DNA of 64,000 nucleotides from Dyella humicola (GCF_026283945.1 NZ_JAPDPC010000004.1:149694-213693), one strand, 5' to 3'; shown: positions 1 to 9,404, counted from the stretch's first letter. Notes: generated by a model from the letters alone, not told the origin. Translations and numbers: made by a program.

Positions 1-1
1 G

Positions 2-223
2 GCGGTGGAACCGGGCCTCGCGGACCGCTTGCAGCAAGGGGTTGCAGAGGCTTCGCGCAAGCAGGAAATGAGCGGCGAACCGGCCGTGTTGCTGGTCGCG
101 CCGCAGCTTCGCCCGTGGCTCGCACGCTTCACGCGGCACGTGGCACAGAACCTGCACGTACTGGCCTACAACGAGGTGCCGGACAACCGCCGAGTGCGAT
201 TGGTCCAGGCGCTTGGTCGCTGA
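2..223 (+). CDS. flhA: Flagellar export gate protein FlhA, C-terminal end (partial)
   Basis: The window opens inside this gene, and only the last 73 or so codons are present. The end LLVAPQLRPWLARF...VLAYNEVPDN matches the FlhA cytoplasmic domain terminus, where the conserved 'vLsynEip' strand lies. FlhA is the inner-membrane component of the flagellar type III export gate, and its cytoplasmic ring receives chaperone-substrate complexes. The flhF, flhG and fliA genes follow in the order usual for Pseudomonas and Xanthomonas. The first in-frame GTG in the window is not a true start, because the reading frame is open to the window edge. Identity rests on a short stretch plus strong context. Confidence 0.85.
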   Translation, partial: AVEPGLADRLQQGVAEASRKQEMSGEPAVLLVAPQLRPWLARFTRHVAQNLHVLAYNEVPDNRRVRLVQALGR

Positions 224-377
224 CGATGGAGACGATGATGAAGCGGGAGTGGGGAATGGGTAGCGGGGATGCACACATGCAGCGAGCGTTCCAACGGTCG
301 TGTGCAGGGCATCGCGCCACCCACCGGTTTTCGCGCCCCAGTCGCCCGTCCCTCATCTCCCACTTTTGGAGCAAGAC

Positions 378-1760
378 ATGAAGATCAAACGCTTTGTGGC
401 CGCCGACATGCGACAGGCCATGCGCGAAGTGCGTGAGGATCAGGGACCCGACGCGGTGATCCTCTCAACGCGCCGGATGGACGAGGGCATCGAGATCATT
501 GCCGCCGTCGATTTCGACGAAGCACTGGTACGCGAAGCGGCTCGCCACGGAGCGCCGCTGGAGGTCGAGGAGCGGACGCCGCGATCCGTCGCGCCCGCAC
601 CGTTGGTGGAAGCCGCGCCGGTGATGTGGAGCCAGCAAGACAAGGCGGCGACTTCAGATCGTCGAGACCACGCACCCGTGTTGACCGCGATTCCGACGCG
701 GCCGAATGCGGTGCCCACGGTACCTGTCGAGCTGCCGCCGGTGACCGCCGCACCGGTGTCGAACGTCGAACAGGAAACGCCGATGGTCGATCCGTCGGCA
801 CCGATCCACCCGCTGCTTGAGCGCGCCGTGCAGGACACCGCACGCGTACGCGCCGAGCTGGGCAGCCTGCGCGATTTGCTGGAGACGCAATTATCCAGCC
901 TCGTGTGGAACGACATGGAGCGCCGCCAGCCGATGCGCGCCCGTGTGTTGCGCGAGATGACGCGGCTCGGCATCGAACCCGATGTCGCTCGCCAGCTGGC
1001 CGACGACCTGCCGGTGGCCATCAATGCCGAGCAAGCGAGGTATCTGCCGCTGGGCATGCTGAGCCGCAGCCTGTCCATCAGCCGCCACGATCAGTCGGAA
1101 CGTACCGGCGTCACCGCCCTCGTGGGCCCCACCGGTGTCGGCAAGACCACCACCATCGCCAAGCTGGCCGCGCGCGCGGTGATGCGTCACGGCGCATCCC
1201 AGGTGGCGCTGGTGAGTACGGATCACTATCGCATCGGTGCCGCAGCGCAGCTTGAGCATTACGGCCGCCTGCTCGGCGTGCGCGTATATCCGGCCTACGA
1301 TGCGGACAGCCTGCGCCATGTGCTGGATCTGTTACGCGGTTGCCACACCGTGCTGGTCGATACGGCCGGCGTGGCAGGTGGCGATCCACGTTTGGCCCAG
1401 CAGCTGGACGTGCTTGGCAATGCCGGTGACCTGCGCGCCTGCCTGGTGCTGGCGGCGAACGCCCAGGCGCCGTCGCTGGACGAAGCGGTGCGCTCCTATC
1501 TGCCGCTGAAGCCGCATGCCTGCATCCTGACCAAACTCGACGAAGCGCCCAGCCTCGGTGGCGCGTTGTCGGTGGTCATCCGTCATCGGCTGCCGATCGA
1601 CTACATCACCGATGGCCAGCGTGTGCCTGAAGACATCGCCGCTGCCGATGCGCGTGTGCTGGTGTGCCGCGCAGCACAGGTGCTTAAGAACAAAGGCGCT
1701 GCGGCCTCGGACGACGAGGTCATGGCTGAACGATTTGGCATGGCGGTGGCTAGCGCATGA
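378..1760 (+). CDS. flhF: Flagellar biosynthesis GTPase FlhF (SRP-type)
   Basis: This 460-residue protein starts MKIKRFVAADMRQAMREVRE, the typical FlhF N-terminus. The ATG at 378 is preceded by GGAG at 366-369; the frame opens further upstream at 300, but that extension does not look like FlhF. A low-complexity linker (residues ~80-160) is followed by the NG domain, with the P-loop GPTGVGKTT near residue 250, DTAG and TKLDEA motifs. FlhF is an SRP-family GTPase that sets the position and number of polar flagella and is stimulated by FlhG. The last 4 bases overlap flhG, so the two are probably translationally coupled. Confidence 0.95.
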   Translation: MKIKRFVAADMRQAMREVREDQGPDAVILSTRRMDEGIEIIAAVDFDEALVREAARHGAPLEVEERTPRSVAPAPLVEAAPVMWSQQDKAATSDRRDHAPVLTAIPTRPNAVPTVPVELPPVTAAPVSNVEQETPMVDPSAPIHPLLERAVQDTARVRAELGSLRDLLETQLSSLVWNDMERRQPMRARVLREMTRLGIEPDVARQLADDLPVAINAEQARYLPLGMLSRSLSISRHDQSERTGVTALVGPTGVGKTTTIAKLAARAVMRHGASQVALVSTDHYRIGAAAQLEHYGRLLGVRVYPAYDADSLRHVLDLLRGCHTVLVDTAGVAGGDPRLAQQLDVLGNAGDLRACLVLAANAQAPSLDEAVRSYLPLKPHACILTKLDEAPSLGGALSVVIRHRLPIDYITDGQRVPEDIAAADARVLVCRAAQVLKNKGAAASDDEVMAERFGMAVASA

Positions 1761-2698
1761 ATAGCATCCTCGCAATGAATCAGGCGATCGGTCTGGAAAG
1801 CATGTTGCGCGCGTTGACCGAGCGACAAGGCAAGCCGCCCGCCGCCCGTGACCAGGCCTTCGGTCTGGCCACTCCTGCCACGGGTCGACGCTGTCGTGCG
1901 ATCGCCGTCGCGGGTGGCAAGGGCGGCGTGGGCAAGACCACCGTGTCGGTCAACCTGGGCATGGCACTGGCCATGGCCGGGCACGAAGTGATCCTGCTCG
2001 ACGCGGACATGGGGCTGGCCAATGTCGATGTGCTGTTGGGCCTTACGCCGACGCGTCACATTGGTCACCTGCTCGACGGCAGCTGCGGCATCGAGGATCT
2101 GCTGATCACCGGGCCGCGCGGTCTCAAGGTCGTGCCCGCAGGTTCGGGTGCGCGACGGCTGGCCCAGCTCAGCAATGGCGAGCATGCGGCGGTGATCCGC
2201 GCGTTCGATGATCTGGTGATGCCGCCGGACTACCTGCTGGTGGATACCGCCGCGGGTCTGTCCGACAACGTGGCGATGTTCGCCGCCGCGGCCGACGACG
2301 TCGTGCTGGTGGTTTGTGATGAGCCGGCTTCGCTCACCGATGCCTACGCCATGCTCAAGGTGCTCAGCCGCGAATTCGGCGTGCGGCGCTTCCGCATGGT
2401 GGCCAACATGGTGCGCAATGCTGGCGAAGCCCGCCAGCTGCACCAGAAACTGGCGCGTGTCACCGATCGCTTCCTCGATGTGGCGCTCGAATTCATGGGC
2501 ATGGTGCCGCACGACGAGCGCCTCAAGCAGGCCATACGCCGGCAGAGTTCGGTGGTGGACCTGTGGCCTTCCAGTCGGTCGGGACAGGCATTCAAGCAAT
2601 TGGCAGGTGCGGTCGATACATGGAGTGAACCCGAGCGACTGGGGCTGGACCGTATCGCCTTCTTCAGCAGGCAGGCCGCAGCAGCGACGGGGTGGTGA
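1757..2698 (+). CDS. flhG: MinD-like ATPase FlhG (FleN), flagellar number regulator
   Basis: This 313-residue ParA/MinD-family ATPase carries a deviant Walker A, GGKGGVGKTT, near residues 53-62, followed by LLDADMGLANVDVLLG. FlhG/FleN limits flagellar number; in Pseudomonas it antagonises the master regulator FleQ, and it stimulates FlhF GTP hydrolysis. The N-terminal NQAIGLESM segment before the ATPase core is like the FlhG helix that activates FlhF. The chosen ATG overlaps the flhF stop by 4 bases; a second in-frame ATG lies six codons later. It is followed directly by fliA. Confidence 0.94.
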   Translation: MNSILAMNQAIGLESMLRALTERQGKPPAARDQAFGLATPATGRRCRAIAVAGGKGGVGKTTVSVNLGMALAMAGHEVILLDADMGLANVDVLLGLTPTRHIGHLLDGSCGIEDLLITGPRGLKVVPAGSGARRLAQLSNGEHAAVIRAFDDLVMPPDYLLVDTAAGLSDNVAMFAAAADDVVLVVCDEPASLTDAYAMLKVLSREFGVRRFRMVANMVRNAGEARQLHQKLARVTDRFLDVALEFMGMVPHDERLKQAIRRQSSVVDLWPSSRSGQAFKQLAGAVDTWSEPERLGLDRIAFFSRQAAAATGW

Positions 2699-2699
2699 A

Positions 2700-3434
2700 A
2701 TGAGTGTGGCTTCCGAATATCTGCAACTGCAAAGGCAGAGTGCCGACGAATTGGTTCGCCTGCACGCGCCACTGGTGCGAAGGATCGCCTATCACTTGAT
2801 GGGTCGATTGCCGCCGAGTGTGGACGTGAGCGACCTGATTCAGGCCGGCATGATCGGGCTGCTGGAGGCTGCGCGAAATTTCACCACCGGGCGTAACGCC
2901 AGCTTCGAGACGTTTGCGGGTATCCGCATTCGTGGCTCAATGCTCGACGAACTGCGGCGTACCGATTGGACTCCCCGATCGGTCCACCGCAAGGTGCGCG
3001 AGATGGCCGAGGTGGTGCGCCAGATCGAGATTGAAACCGGCGCGGATGCCGAGGACGCCGAAGTCATGCGGCGACTGGGCATCGGCGCCGAGGAGTACCA
3101 CCAGGTGCTGGCCGATGCGGCGAGTGCACGGTTGCTCAGCCTCTCCGTGCCGGACGACGGTGATGGTGGTGCAGCCTTCGACGTGGCCGATGCGGACAGC
3201 CTGAGTCCGCCGGACAGCGTCGAGCACGATGGCATGCGCCAGTCGCTGATTGACGCGATTGGAGGCCTGCCGGAGCGGGAGCAGTTGGTGATGTCGCTGT
3301 ACTACGAAGAGGAGTTGAACCTCAAAGAAATCGGCGCAGTACTCGGCGTCACCGAGTCGCGGGTCTGCCAGATCCACGGCCAGGCCATCGTGCGCTTGCG
3401 AGCGCGCATGACCGGGTGGCGCGAAAACGATTGA
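2700..3434 (+). CDS. fliA: RNA polymerase sigma factor FliA (sigma-28)
   Basis: This 244-residue sigma-70 family protein has the FliA/WhiG layout. Region 2 has [17 protein letters not shown] and [18 protein letters not shown], region 3 lies mid-protein, and region 4 is [19 protein letters not shown]. It directs RNA polymerase to late flagellar and chemotaxis promoters with a TAAAGTTT-N11-GCCGATAA type consensus. Four such sites occur in this window (10865, 10938, 14577, 22707). The ATG at 2700 lies 2 bases after the flhG stop; the longer open frame back to 2316 only overlaps flhG in another frame. FlgM, its anti-sigma factor, is not in this window. Confidence 0.96.
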   Translation: MSVASEYLQLQRQSADELVRLHAPLVRRIAYHLMGRLPPSVDVSDLIQAGMIGLLEAARNFTTGRNASFETFAGIRIRGSMLDELRRTDWTPRSVHRKVREMAEVVRQIEIETGADAEDAEVMRRLGIGAEEYHQVLADAASARLLSLSVPDDGDGGAAFDVADADSLSPPDSVEHDGMRQSLIDAIGGLPEREQLVMSLYYEEELNLKEIGAVLGVTESRVCQIHGQAIVRLRARMTGWREND

Positions 3435-3499
3435 GCGGTACCCCGACATTCCCTGAGGCTTGGCGCACCGGACCGCACGGTGCAAGCGGAGAAAGTGGT

Positions 3500-3907
3500 T
3501 TGGACAAGAATATGAAGATCCTGGTGGTGGACGACTTTTCCACCATGCGGCGCATCGTTCGCAACCTGCTGGTGGAACTGGGCTTCAGCAATACGCTGAT
3601 CCAGGAAGCCGACGATGGCGAAAACGCGCTCACCATGTTGCGCAACAGCGCTTTCGACATGGTGGTGACTGATTGGAACATGCCCAACATGACGGGCATC
3701 GACCTGCTTCGTGCGATCCGCGCCGAGCCCGCCTTGAAGGGCATGCCGGTGCTGATGGTCACGGCGGAAAACAATCGCGACCAGATCATCGCTGCCGCCC
3801 AGGCCGGCGTGAACGGCTACATTGTCAAGCCCTTCACCGCGGCCACGCTGCAGGAAAAACTAAGCAAGATCTTCGAGCGGCTCGCCGCCAGCGGAGCCAC
3901 CGCATGA
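3500..3907 (+). CDS. cheY: Chemotaxis response regulator CheY (first copy)
   Basis: This 135-residue single receiver domain has acidic D11/D12, phosphoacceptor D58 ([11 protein letters not shown]), T88 and K110 (GYIVKPF), the full CheY set. A TTG start at 3500 is chosen: GGAG at 3488-3491 lies 8 bases before it, and the resulting [13 protein letters not shown] matches the usual Pseudomonas/Xanthomonas CheY N-terminus. The alternative ATG at 3512 would be 20 bases from that ribosome site. Phospho-CheY binds FliM at the flagellar switch. The gene overlaps cheZ by 4 bases, so kinase output and phosphatase are made together. Confidence 0.95.
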   Translation: MDKNMKILVVDDFSTMRRIVRNLLVELGFSNTLIQEADDGENALTMLRNSAFDMVVTDWNMPNMTGIDLLRAIRAEPALKGMPVLMVTAENNRDQIIAAAQAGVNGYIVKPFTAATLQEKLSKIFERLAASGATA

Positions 3908-4545
3908 ACGCACAGGCATCCCTGATGGCGGGCGAAACGCTGCCGCCGGAATTGCACGACCTGCTCAACAGCACCGACGGCGCCGCGTTCGAACAGGCGC
4001 TGGACGTACTGGTGCGTGAGCGTGAACAGCGCGTATTCCGTGCGTTGGGCCTGCTCGCCCGTGATTTGCACGACGCCGTGCGCCGTCTCGGCGGTGACCT
4101 CGCGCAGGAAGGCGTGCCGGGCAGCGTGGCCGATGCACGCCAGCATCTGCAGGACGTGCTGGAAATGAGTTCGCAGGCCGCTCACCGCACGCTTGATTTC
4201 GCCGAGCGCATGCGCCCGCAGGCCGAGTCGCTGGCCGCGAACGCCAGCGCGGTGATCGACGGCACGCCGCCCAGCGACGTCGCCCACGTGCTGGCGCTGG
4301 AGGCGAAGGGCTTCTCCACCGCCTGCCGCGACGGCCTGGCCGATTTCGTGGTGGCGCAGTCCTGGCAGGACCTGTCCGGCCAGCGCATCAAGAAAGTCGT
4401 CAACTTCATCGGCAGTGTCGAATCGTCGCTGCTGGAACTGGTGAGCCTGACCGGCGCGCTCGCAGGCGGCGAAGTCGCCGTGGGACCGGTCAAGGTGACC
4501 AGCCAGGACGAGGCTGATCGTCTGCTAAGCGAGTTCGGGTTCTGA
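3904..4545 (+). CDS. cheZ: CheY phosphatase CheZ
   Basis: This 213-residue, mostly helical protein has the CheZ hallmark SWQDLSGQ, with Q155 in the position of E. coli Gln147, which reaches into the CheY active site. It ends in [14 protein letters not shown], the conserved C-terminal helix that docks on CheY. CheZ speeds dephosphorylation of CheY-P. It is the only phosphatase gene of this kind visible here, although there are two CheA and two CheY genes. It overlaps cheY by 4 bases and is followed 2 bases later by cheA. Confidence 0.94.
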   Translation: MNAQASLMAGETLPPELHDLLNSTDGAAFEQALDVLVREREQRVFRALGLLARDLHDAVRRLGGDLAQEGVPGSVADARQHLQDVLEMSSQAAHRTLDFAERMRPQAESLAANASAVIDGTPPSDVAHVLALEAKGFSTACRDGLADFVVAQSWQDLSGQRIKKVVNFIGSVESSLLELVSLTGALAGGEVAVGPVKVTSQDEADRLLSEFGF

Positions 4546-4547
4546 GC

Positions 4548-6533
4548 ATGAGTCCCGAGCTGGACACCGAGCTGCGCGACACGTTCCTGGTGGAAGCCGG
4601 GGAGTTGATGCAGCGCCTGGGCGAACAGCTGATCGGGCTGGAAGCCGCGCCGCGCGATGCCGAGCTGTTGAATGCGGTGTTCCGCGCGTTCCACACGGTG
4701 AAGGGCGGCGCCGGTTTCCTCGCCGTCGAGCCGATGGTGCAGCTGTGCCACCACGCCGAGGACTTGCTCAACATCGCGCGCACCGGTCAGCTGCTGCTCG
4801 ATGCCGAGCGCATGGACGCATTGCTGGAAGCGCTCGATCTGCTGAACGACATGCTGGCAGCCTTGGCGGGCGGTAGCGCGATGGCGATGCCGCCGCCGGG
4901 CCTGCTGAAGCGTCTGATGCCGGCCCAGGCCGCCAGGTCGCCTGCAGCTCGCAGGCCGGTGGCCGCGCCGATGGCGGCTCCGGCTGGCGATGGCAGCATC
5001 GACGATTCGGAATTCGAAGCCTTGCTGGACAGCCTGTACGGCTCGGGCGGCGCGCCCGGCCTCGACGAGGCGGCGGTGCCGACCACCCATGACGGCATCA
5101 GTGACGATGAATTCGAAGCCTTGCTGGACAATCTCCACGGCAAGGGCGGTGCGCCAAGCGCGGCGTCCGTGACCGCTACGGCGCCTCCAAGCACGATGGC
5201 CTCGGGCGCGATCTCGGACGACGAGTTCGAAGCGCTGCTGGACAACCTGCATGGCAAGGGCTCCGCACCCGGAGCCATCTCCGCAAGCACCACACCGGTC
5301 GCCGTCCCTGCTGCAACGCCGAGCGCGGCCCCCGCTGCGCGCAGCCCCGCACCGGCTGCCGAAACGACGGTGCGCGTGGATACCGCGCGCCTCGATGCAC
5401 TCGTGCACCGCGCGGGCGAACTGGTGCTGGTGCGCAACCGCTTGCTCAGTCTCGCTGCACGCAACGGCGATGAAACGCTCGCACTGGCGGCCAGCGAACT
5501 CGATCGCGTTGCCGATGCCTTGCAGAATGCCGTGCTCGGCATGCGCATGCAGCCTGTGGGGCGCCTGTTCCAGCGCTTCCCGCGCATCGTGCGCGATCTC
5601 GCGCGCCAGCTCGGCAAGGAAGTCGAACTGATACAGGAAGGCGAGAGCACCGATCTCGATCGCAGCCTGGTCGAATCGCTCGCCGATCCGCTGGTCCACC
5701 TTATCCGTAACGCACTCGACCATGGGCTTGAGATGCCCGAGGAGCGCGAGCGCGCAGGCAAGCCACGCAAGGGACACGTCACGCTTTCAGCGAGCCAGCG
5801 CGGTGAACGTATCGTCATCTCCGTGGCCGACGACGGCCGCGGCATGAATCCCGAGATCCTGCGCCGCAAAGCAGTGGAGAAAGGCGTCATCGACGAGGCC
5901 CAGGCGGCGCGCCTCACTGAAAACGAATGCTACGAATTGATTTTTCGCCCCGGCTTCAGCACCGCGGCCACCGTGTCCGACATTTCCGGCCGCGGCGTCG
6001 GCATGGACGTGGTGAAGACGCGCGTGGCCGAACTGGGTGGCACGCTGCAGGTGCGCTCGCAACTGGGTCGCGGTAGCACACTGGAACTGGCCGTGCCGCT
6101 GACCTTGGCGATCCAGCGCGTGCTGATGGTGCGCGTCGGTGGACGTCTCCTCGCGTTGCCGCTGAGCAATATCGAAGAAGTATTCGAGCTGTCGCCGGGA
6201 CAGGACCAGCGACTCGACGGCCGCGTCGTCGCCGCGCATCGCGGTCGCGCACTCGCGCTGGCCGACCTGGCCGGCTGGGTCGGCGTTGAAGGTGCCCCCG
6301 GCCGACATGTGGTGGTACTGCATATTGGCCACCTGCGTCTTGGCTGCCTGGTGCACGAAGTGCTTGGGCGTGAAGACGTCATGGTGAAGCCGCTCGGCCC
6401 CCTGTTTGCGGACGTACCCGCCGTGGCCGGCGCCACGGTGACGGGCGACGGCCGTCTTGCCCTGGTCATGGATCTCGCCGGCCTCGCCGGCGGCGATGGC
6501 CAACTCCTTCCCTCCCTGCAAGTGACCGCCTGA
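4548..6533 (+). CDS. cheA: Chemotaxis histidine kinase CheA (first copy, with tandem linker repeats)
   Basis: This 661-residue kinase begins with an HPt domain, the phosphorylated His being H49 in FRAFHTVKGGAGF. No globular P2 domain is evident. A linker instead carries three copies of a DDEFEALLDNLHGKG-like motif near residues 151, 185 and 222. The dimerisation helices, an HATPase domain (HLIRNALDHGLE, VADDGRGM) and a C-terminal CheW-like SH3 domain follow. CheA phosphorylates CheY and CheB under receptor control. The linker repeats resemble the CheZ C-terminal peptide encoded just upstream, suggesting they dock CheY (inference). It sits between cheZ and motC and is probably the flagellar CheA. 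Confidence 0.95.
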   Translation: MSPELDTELRDTFLVEAGELMQRLGEQLIGLEAAPRDAELLNAVFRAFHTVKGGAGFLAVEPMVQLCHHAEDLLNIARTGQLLLDAERMDALLEALDLLNDMLAALAGGSAMAMPPPGLLKRLMPAQAARSPAARRPVAAPMAAPAGDGSIDDSEFEALLDSLYGSGGAPGLDEAAVPTTHDGISDDEFEALLDNLHGKGGAPSAASVTATAPPSTMASGAISDDEFEALLDNLHGKGSAPGAISASTTPVAVPAATPSAAPAARSPAPAAETTVRVDTARLDALVHRAGELVLVRNRLLSLAARNGDETLALAASELDRVADALQNAVLGMRMQPVGRLFQRFPRIVRDLARQLGKEVELIQEGESTDLDRSLVESLADPLVHLIRNALDHGLEMPEERERAGKPRKGHVTLSASQRGERIVISVADDGRGMNPEILRRKAVEKGVIDEAQAARLTENECYELIFRPGFSTAATVSDISGRGVGMDVVKTRVAELGGTLQVRSQLGRGSTLELAVPLTLAIQRVLMVRVGGRLLALPLSNIEEVFELSPGQDQRLDGRVVAAHRGRALALADLAGWVGVEGAPGRHVVVLHIGHLRLGCLVHEVLGREDVMVKPLGPLFADVPAVAGATVTGDGRLALVMDLAGLAGGDGQLLPSLQVTA

Positions 6534-6534
6534 C

Positions 6535-7275
6535 ATGGACCTGGTAAGTCTCATTGGTACGATCCTGGCCTTCGTGGTCATCATCGTCGGCACCATCCTC
6601 AAGGGCTCCACCGTCGGTGCGCTGTGGAACCCGGCGGCTTTTGTGATCGTCTTCATGGGCACCATCGCCTGCTTGCTGGTGCAGAACCAGGGCAAGGCGC
6701 TGAAGCAGTCGATGAAGATGTTCTCGATGGTCTACAAGCCGCCGAAACATCAGCCGGCCGATCTCATCAGCCGCATCGTGGGCTGGAGCGAGATCTCTCG
6801 TCGCCAGGGCCTGCTCGGCCTGGAACCGCAGATCGAATCGGAGGACGACACCTTCGTGCGCAAGGGCCTGCAACTACTGGTCGACGGCAGTGAGCCGGAT
6901 GCGATACGCGGCGTGCTGGAAGTGGAAGTGGACGCCCGCGAGCACGCAGACCTGGCAGCCGCCAAGGTCTATGAGAACGCCGGCATTTATTCGCCGACCA
7001 TGGGCATCATCGGCGCGGTGATGGGCTTGATGGCGGTGATGCAGAACCTGGCTGACCCAAGCAAGCTCGGCCACGGCATTGCCGCCGCCTTCGTGGCCAC
7101 CATCTACGGCGTGGCGCTGGCCAACATGTTGATGTTGCCGATCGCCTCACGCCTGAAGGGGCTGGTGCACAAGCAGACGCAGATGCGCGAGATCCTGATC
7201 GAGGGCCTGGTGTCCATTGCCGAAGGCGCCAACCCGCGCCAGATCGAGGCGAAGCTGCAGGGCTACTTGCCGTGA
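6535..7275 (+). CDS. motC: Flagellar stator protein MotC (MotA/PomA family)
   Basis: This 246-residue MotA/TolQ/ExbB-family membrane protein has four hydrophobic segments: an N-terminal pair (LIGTILAFVVIIVGTIL; ALWNPAAFVIVFMGTI) and a C-terminal pair around GIIGAVMGLMAVMQNL. It pairs with MotD to form the ion-conducting stator that drives flagellar rotation. Placing motC/motD after cheA is the Pseudomonas/Xanthomonas arrangement, where this pair is distinct from motA/motB. It starts 1 base after the cheA stop region and overlaps motD by 4 bases. The coupling ion cannot be decided from sequence by eye. Confidence 0.92.
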   Translation: MDLVSLIGTILAFVVIIVGTILKGSTVGALWNPAAFVIVFMGTIACLLVQNQGKALKQSMKMFSMVYKPPKHQPADLISRIVGWSEISRRQGLLGLEPQIESEDDTFVRKGLQLLVDGSEPDAIRGVLEVEVDAREHADLAAAKVYENAGIYSPTMGIIGAVMGLMAVMQNLADPSKLGHGIAAAFVATIYGVALANMLMLPIASRLKGLVHKQTQMREILIEGLVSIAEGANPRQIEAKLQGYLP

Positions 7276-8387
7276 GTCGCAAGAAGCACCACGAGGATCA
7301 CGTCAATCACGAAGCATGGGCGATTCCCTATGCGGACCTGATGACGTTGCTGCTCGCGTTCTTCGTGGTGATGTACGCCGTGTCGGTGGTGAACGAAGGC
7401 AAGTACCGCGTGATGTCCGAGTCGATCATCGAGGCGTTCAACGGCTCCAGTCATGTCATCGCCGCGATGCCGCAGACCCGCGCTCAACCGCACAATGTCG
7501 ACCCCGCCGTAGCGGCGCCCCCAGGCCAGCCGGGTGCGGCTACCACGCCACTCGCCGTGCCCATTCCACAGCGACCGGTGCCGATACGTGCGGCGGATCT
7601 ACGCGCTGCCCAGCAGCGCGTTTCGGAGCAAAATCTCGAACACATCCGCGATCAGGTGCAGCGCGCGCTGCAGCCGCTGATCGACAAACAGATGGTCGTG
7701 GTTCGGCGCACCACCACTTGGCTGGAAATCGAAATTCGTACCGACATCCTGTTTCCCAGCGGCGTCGCCAAGTTGTCGACACCGGCCGACGGCGTGCTCA
7801 ACGAGATCGCCGGCATCCTGCAGCCGTTTACCAATCCCGTGCGCATCGAGGGCTATACGGACGACCAACCGATCAACACGTCGGTGTTCCCGTCCAACTG
7901 GGAACTGTCGGCCGCGCGTGCGGCGAGTGTGGCGCGGCTGTTCTCTGAGCACGGCGTCGATCCGACGCGGCTCGGCATCGTCGGCTGGAGTGAATATCGC
8001 CCAAGCGCGGCGAACGCCACCGAAGATGGCCGCAATCACAATCGCCGCGTACTGGTCGTCGTGCTGAGCGATCAGGATGCACCAAAGCGTCTCTACAACG
8101 ATGTCCAACACATGGGGCAGTTGGCCGGTGGCGAAGTGCCGACTACGGCTAGCTCGGTGGCGCCCGCTGCGACTCCCATCGCTGTCACCGGCATGCAGGA
8201 GCATGCGCCGGTATCGAAAATTCAGGGCCTGCCCGCTGGTGATCTCCCGGTGAACAAGGTGATGCTGGCGGGGCCTGCCCGAGCCGTGCGCCATGCCGAA
8301 GAGGCATCCCCTTCGACGTCCACACCAGCAAACGGCACGATCATCGTCACGGCACAGCGCGCCGCCATGCCGGACCGCGGTCCCTAA
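7272..8387 (+). CDS. motD: Flagellar stator protein MotD (MotB family, OmpA-like)
   Basis: This 371-residue protein starts at a GTG overlapping the motC stop. The N-terminal helix contains YADLMTLLLAFFVVMYA, with the ion-binding aspartate at D22. An OmpA/MotB peptidoglycan-binding domain spans roughly residues 140-270 (IEGYTDDQPIN, NWELSAARAASV, NRRV). The last ~90 residues form a Pro/Ala-rich tail longer than in classical MotB. It anchors the stator to peptidoglycan. The longer C-terminal tail is typical of neither E. coli MotB nor PomB, and its role is unknown. Confidence 0.92.
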   Translation: MSRKKHHEDHVNHEAWAIPYADLMTLLLAFFVVMYAVSVVNEGKYRVMSESIIEAFNGSSHVIAAMPQTRAQPHNVDPAVAAPPGQPGAATTPLAVPIPQRPVPIRAADLRAAQQRVSEQNLEHIRDQVQRALQPLIDKQMVVVRRTTTWLEIEIRTDILFPSGVAKLSTPADGVLNEIAGILQPFTNPVRIEGYTDDQPINTSVFPSNWELSAARAASVARLFSEHGVDPTRLGIVGWSEYRPSAANATEDGRNHNRRVLVVVLSDQDAPKRLYNDVQHMGQLAGGEVPTTASSVAPAATPIAVTGMQEHAPVSKIQGLPAGDLPVNKVMLAGPARAVRHAEEASPSTSTPANGTIIVTAQRAAMPDRGP

Positions 8388-8440
8388 TCCGTGCCCGGGC
8401 TAGCGCCCGCCAAGCCAGCGCACACCCAGGAGTCGAAGTC

Positions 8441-8917
8441 TTGACCGTCGTTGCTATGAACGCCATTCACGCCAGCCAGCGCGCACTTTCGTTCCGTCTT
8501 GGCGAGCAGCTGTACGCCACGCCATTGGCGCAGGTGAGCGAAGTGATCCGCGATGGCGAGCTGACGCCCGTGCCAGGGGCGGCATCCGATCTGCTCGGCA
8601 TCCGCCATCTGCGCGGACGCATTGTGCCCGTGCTCGACGGCCGCCGTCGTCTTGGTCTGGCTGAGGCGGAGCCGGAGAATGAGGCCGACTCGAGGCTGGT
8701 GATGCTGGCTTATGGCAGTCATCTGGTAGGTGTGCGCGTGGACGCCGTGGGCGATATGGTGCCACTCGACGCTACGCAGATTGCACCGCCACCGCCGGGT
8801 CGCGCGGAGCGCGAGGATGATCCGGTTCATGGCGTGCTGCCGTGGCAGGGCGGTTTTGTCGCGCTGCTGGATGTGCGGAGGTTCTGTCGATTGCCGCTGG
8901 AAAGTGAGGCGACATAA
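8441..8917 (+). CDS. cheW: CheW-like chemotaxis coupling protein
   Basis: This 158-residue single CheW domain has LGEQLYATPLAQVSEV, GIRHLRGRIVPVLDGR and a C-terminal VALLDVRRFC. A TTG start at 8441 is chosen because AGGAG at 8428-8432 sits 8 bases upstream; the first ATG (8456) would be 23 bases away. CheW couples receptor tips to CheA. It is the last gene of the first motility block (flhF to cheW, all co-oriented with short gaps). It is one of two CheW genes in the window and probably serves the first CheA. Confidence 0.88.
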   Translation: MTVVAMNAIHASQRALSFRLGEQLYATPLAQVSEVIRDGELTPVPGAASDLLGIRHLRGRIVPVLDGRRRLGLAEAEPENEADSRLVMLAYGSHLVGVRVDAVGDMVPLDATQIAPPPPGRAEREDDPVHGVLPWQGGFVALLDVRRFCRLPLESEAT

Positions 8918-9404
8918 GCGCGGCTTCAAGTCCTTGCGTGCTGGCTCATCGTTGGAGCCGCCTTGAGCGCGCTTCACGCAATCCATCAAGGCGACGCCTG
9001 TAGCCGATCTGGTAGCTGTTGGGCAAATGGCAAGGCGTCCTCGATGGTGGGCACGGTTGGCGCACGGGCGCCATGACCTCGTATCTCGGTTCTCTTGGAA
9101 CAAGGGACATTTTCAGACCAGTCTCATTACAAGGGCACAAAGCCCTGCCTAAGGTAGGGGTTACCCGATGCGGGACTGTACTGATGTTGATGCTATTAGC
9201 CTTCTCTTTGATTCCAGGCGCGTTCTTTGCCGGCTATTTCGTGGGCCACCTTCGCGAACGGGAGCGCCGTCCGGAGCTTCGTTGGCCTGCCGAAGAGTCG
9301 CGCCTGCGCACCGATCGTGCCCGTCGGTCGTCTCGTTAGCACATGGCCCATTTAGGCGGCACGTCCCGATATCGCGCGCTGTCCTGGGAATGGCCAAGGC
9401 TGGC
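8918..9404 (+). other. Gap between cheW and the convergent flhB-like gene
   Basis: This stretch lies between the end of the first block and the 3' end of the opposing fliK-like/flhB-like pair. It holds one possible small membrane ORF (9184-9339). It also has a bulged hairpin at 9387-9411 (GGAAT-GGCCA paired to TGGCC-t-ATTCC) that overlaps the last codons of the opposing gene and has no T-run. I see no convincing promoter or RNA gene. Confidence 0.4.
9184..9339 (+). CDS. Possible small membrane protein, unknown function
   Basis: This 51-residue ORF reads MLMLLAFSLIPGAFFAGYFV, one hydrophobic helix followed by an Arg/Glu-rich tail (HLRERERRPELRW). No family is recognised. The in-frame frame is open further upstream to 9019, but that extension has no protein-like character. 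There is no clear ribosome site before the ATG. It could be a genuine small inner-membrane protein or chance; the hydrophobic-then-charged layout is the only support. Confidence 0.25.
   Translation: MLMLLAFSLIPGAFFAGYFVGHLRERERRPELRWPAEESRLRTDRARRSSR

Noticed and set aside
4182..5777. 531-codon minus-strand frame across cheZ/cheA
   Set aside because: It is an antisense shadow typical of high-GC codon bias; its translation is His/Arg/Gln-rich and matches no family.
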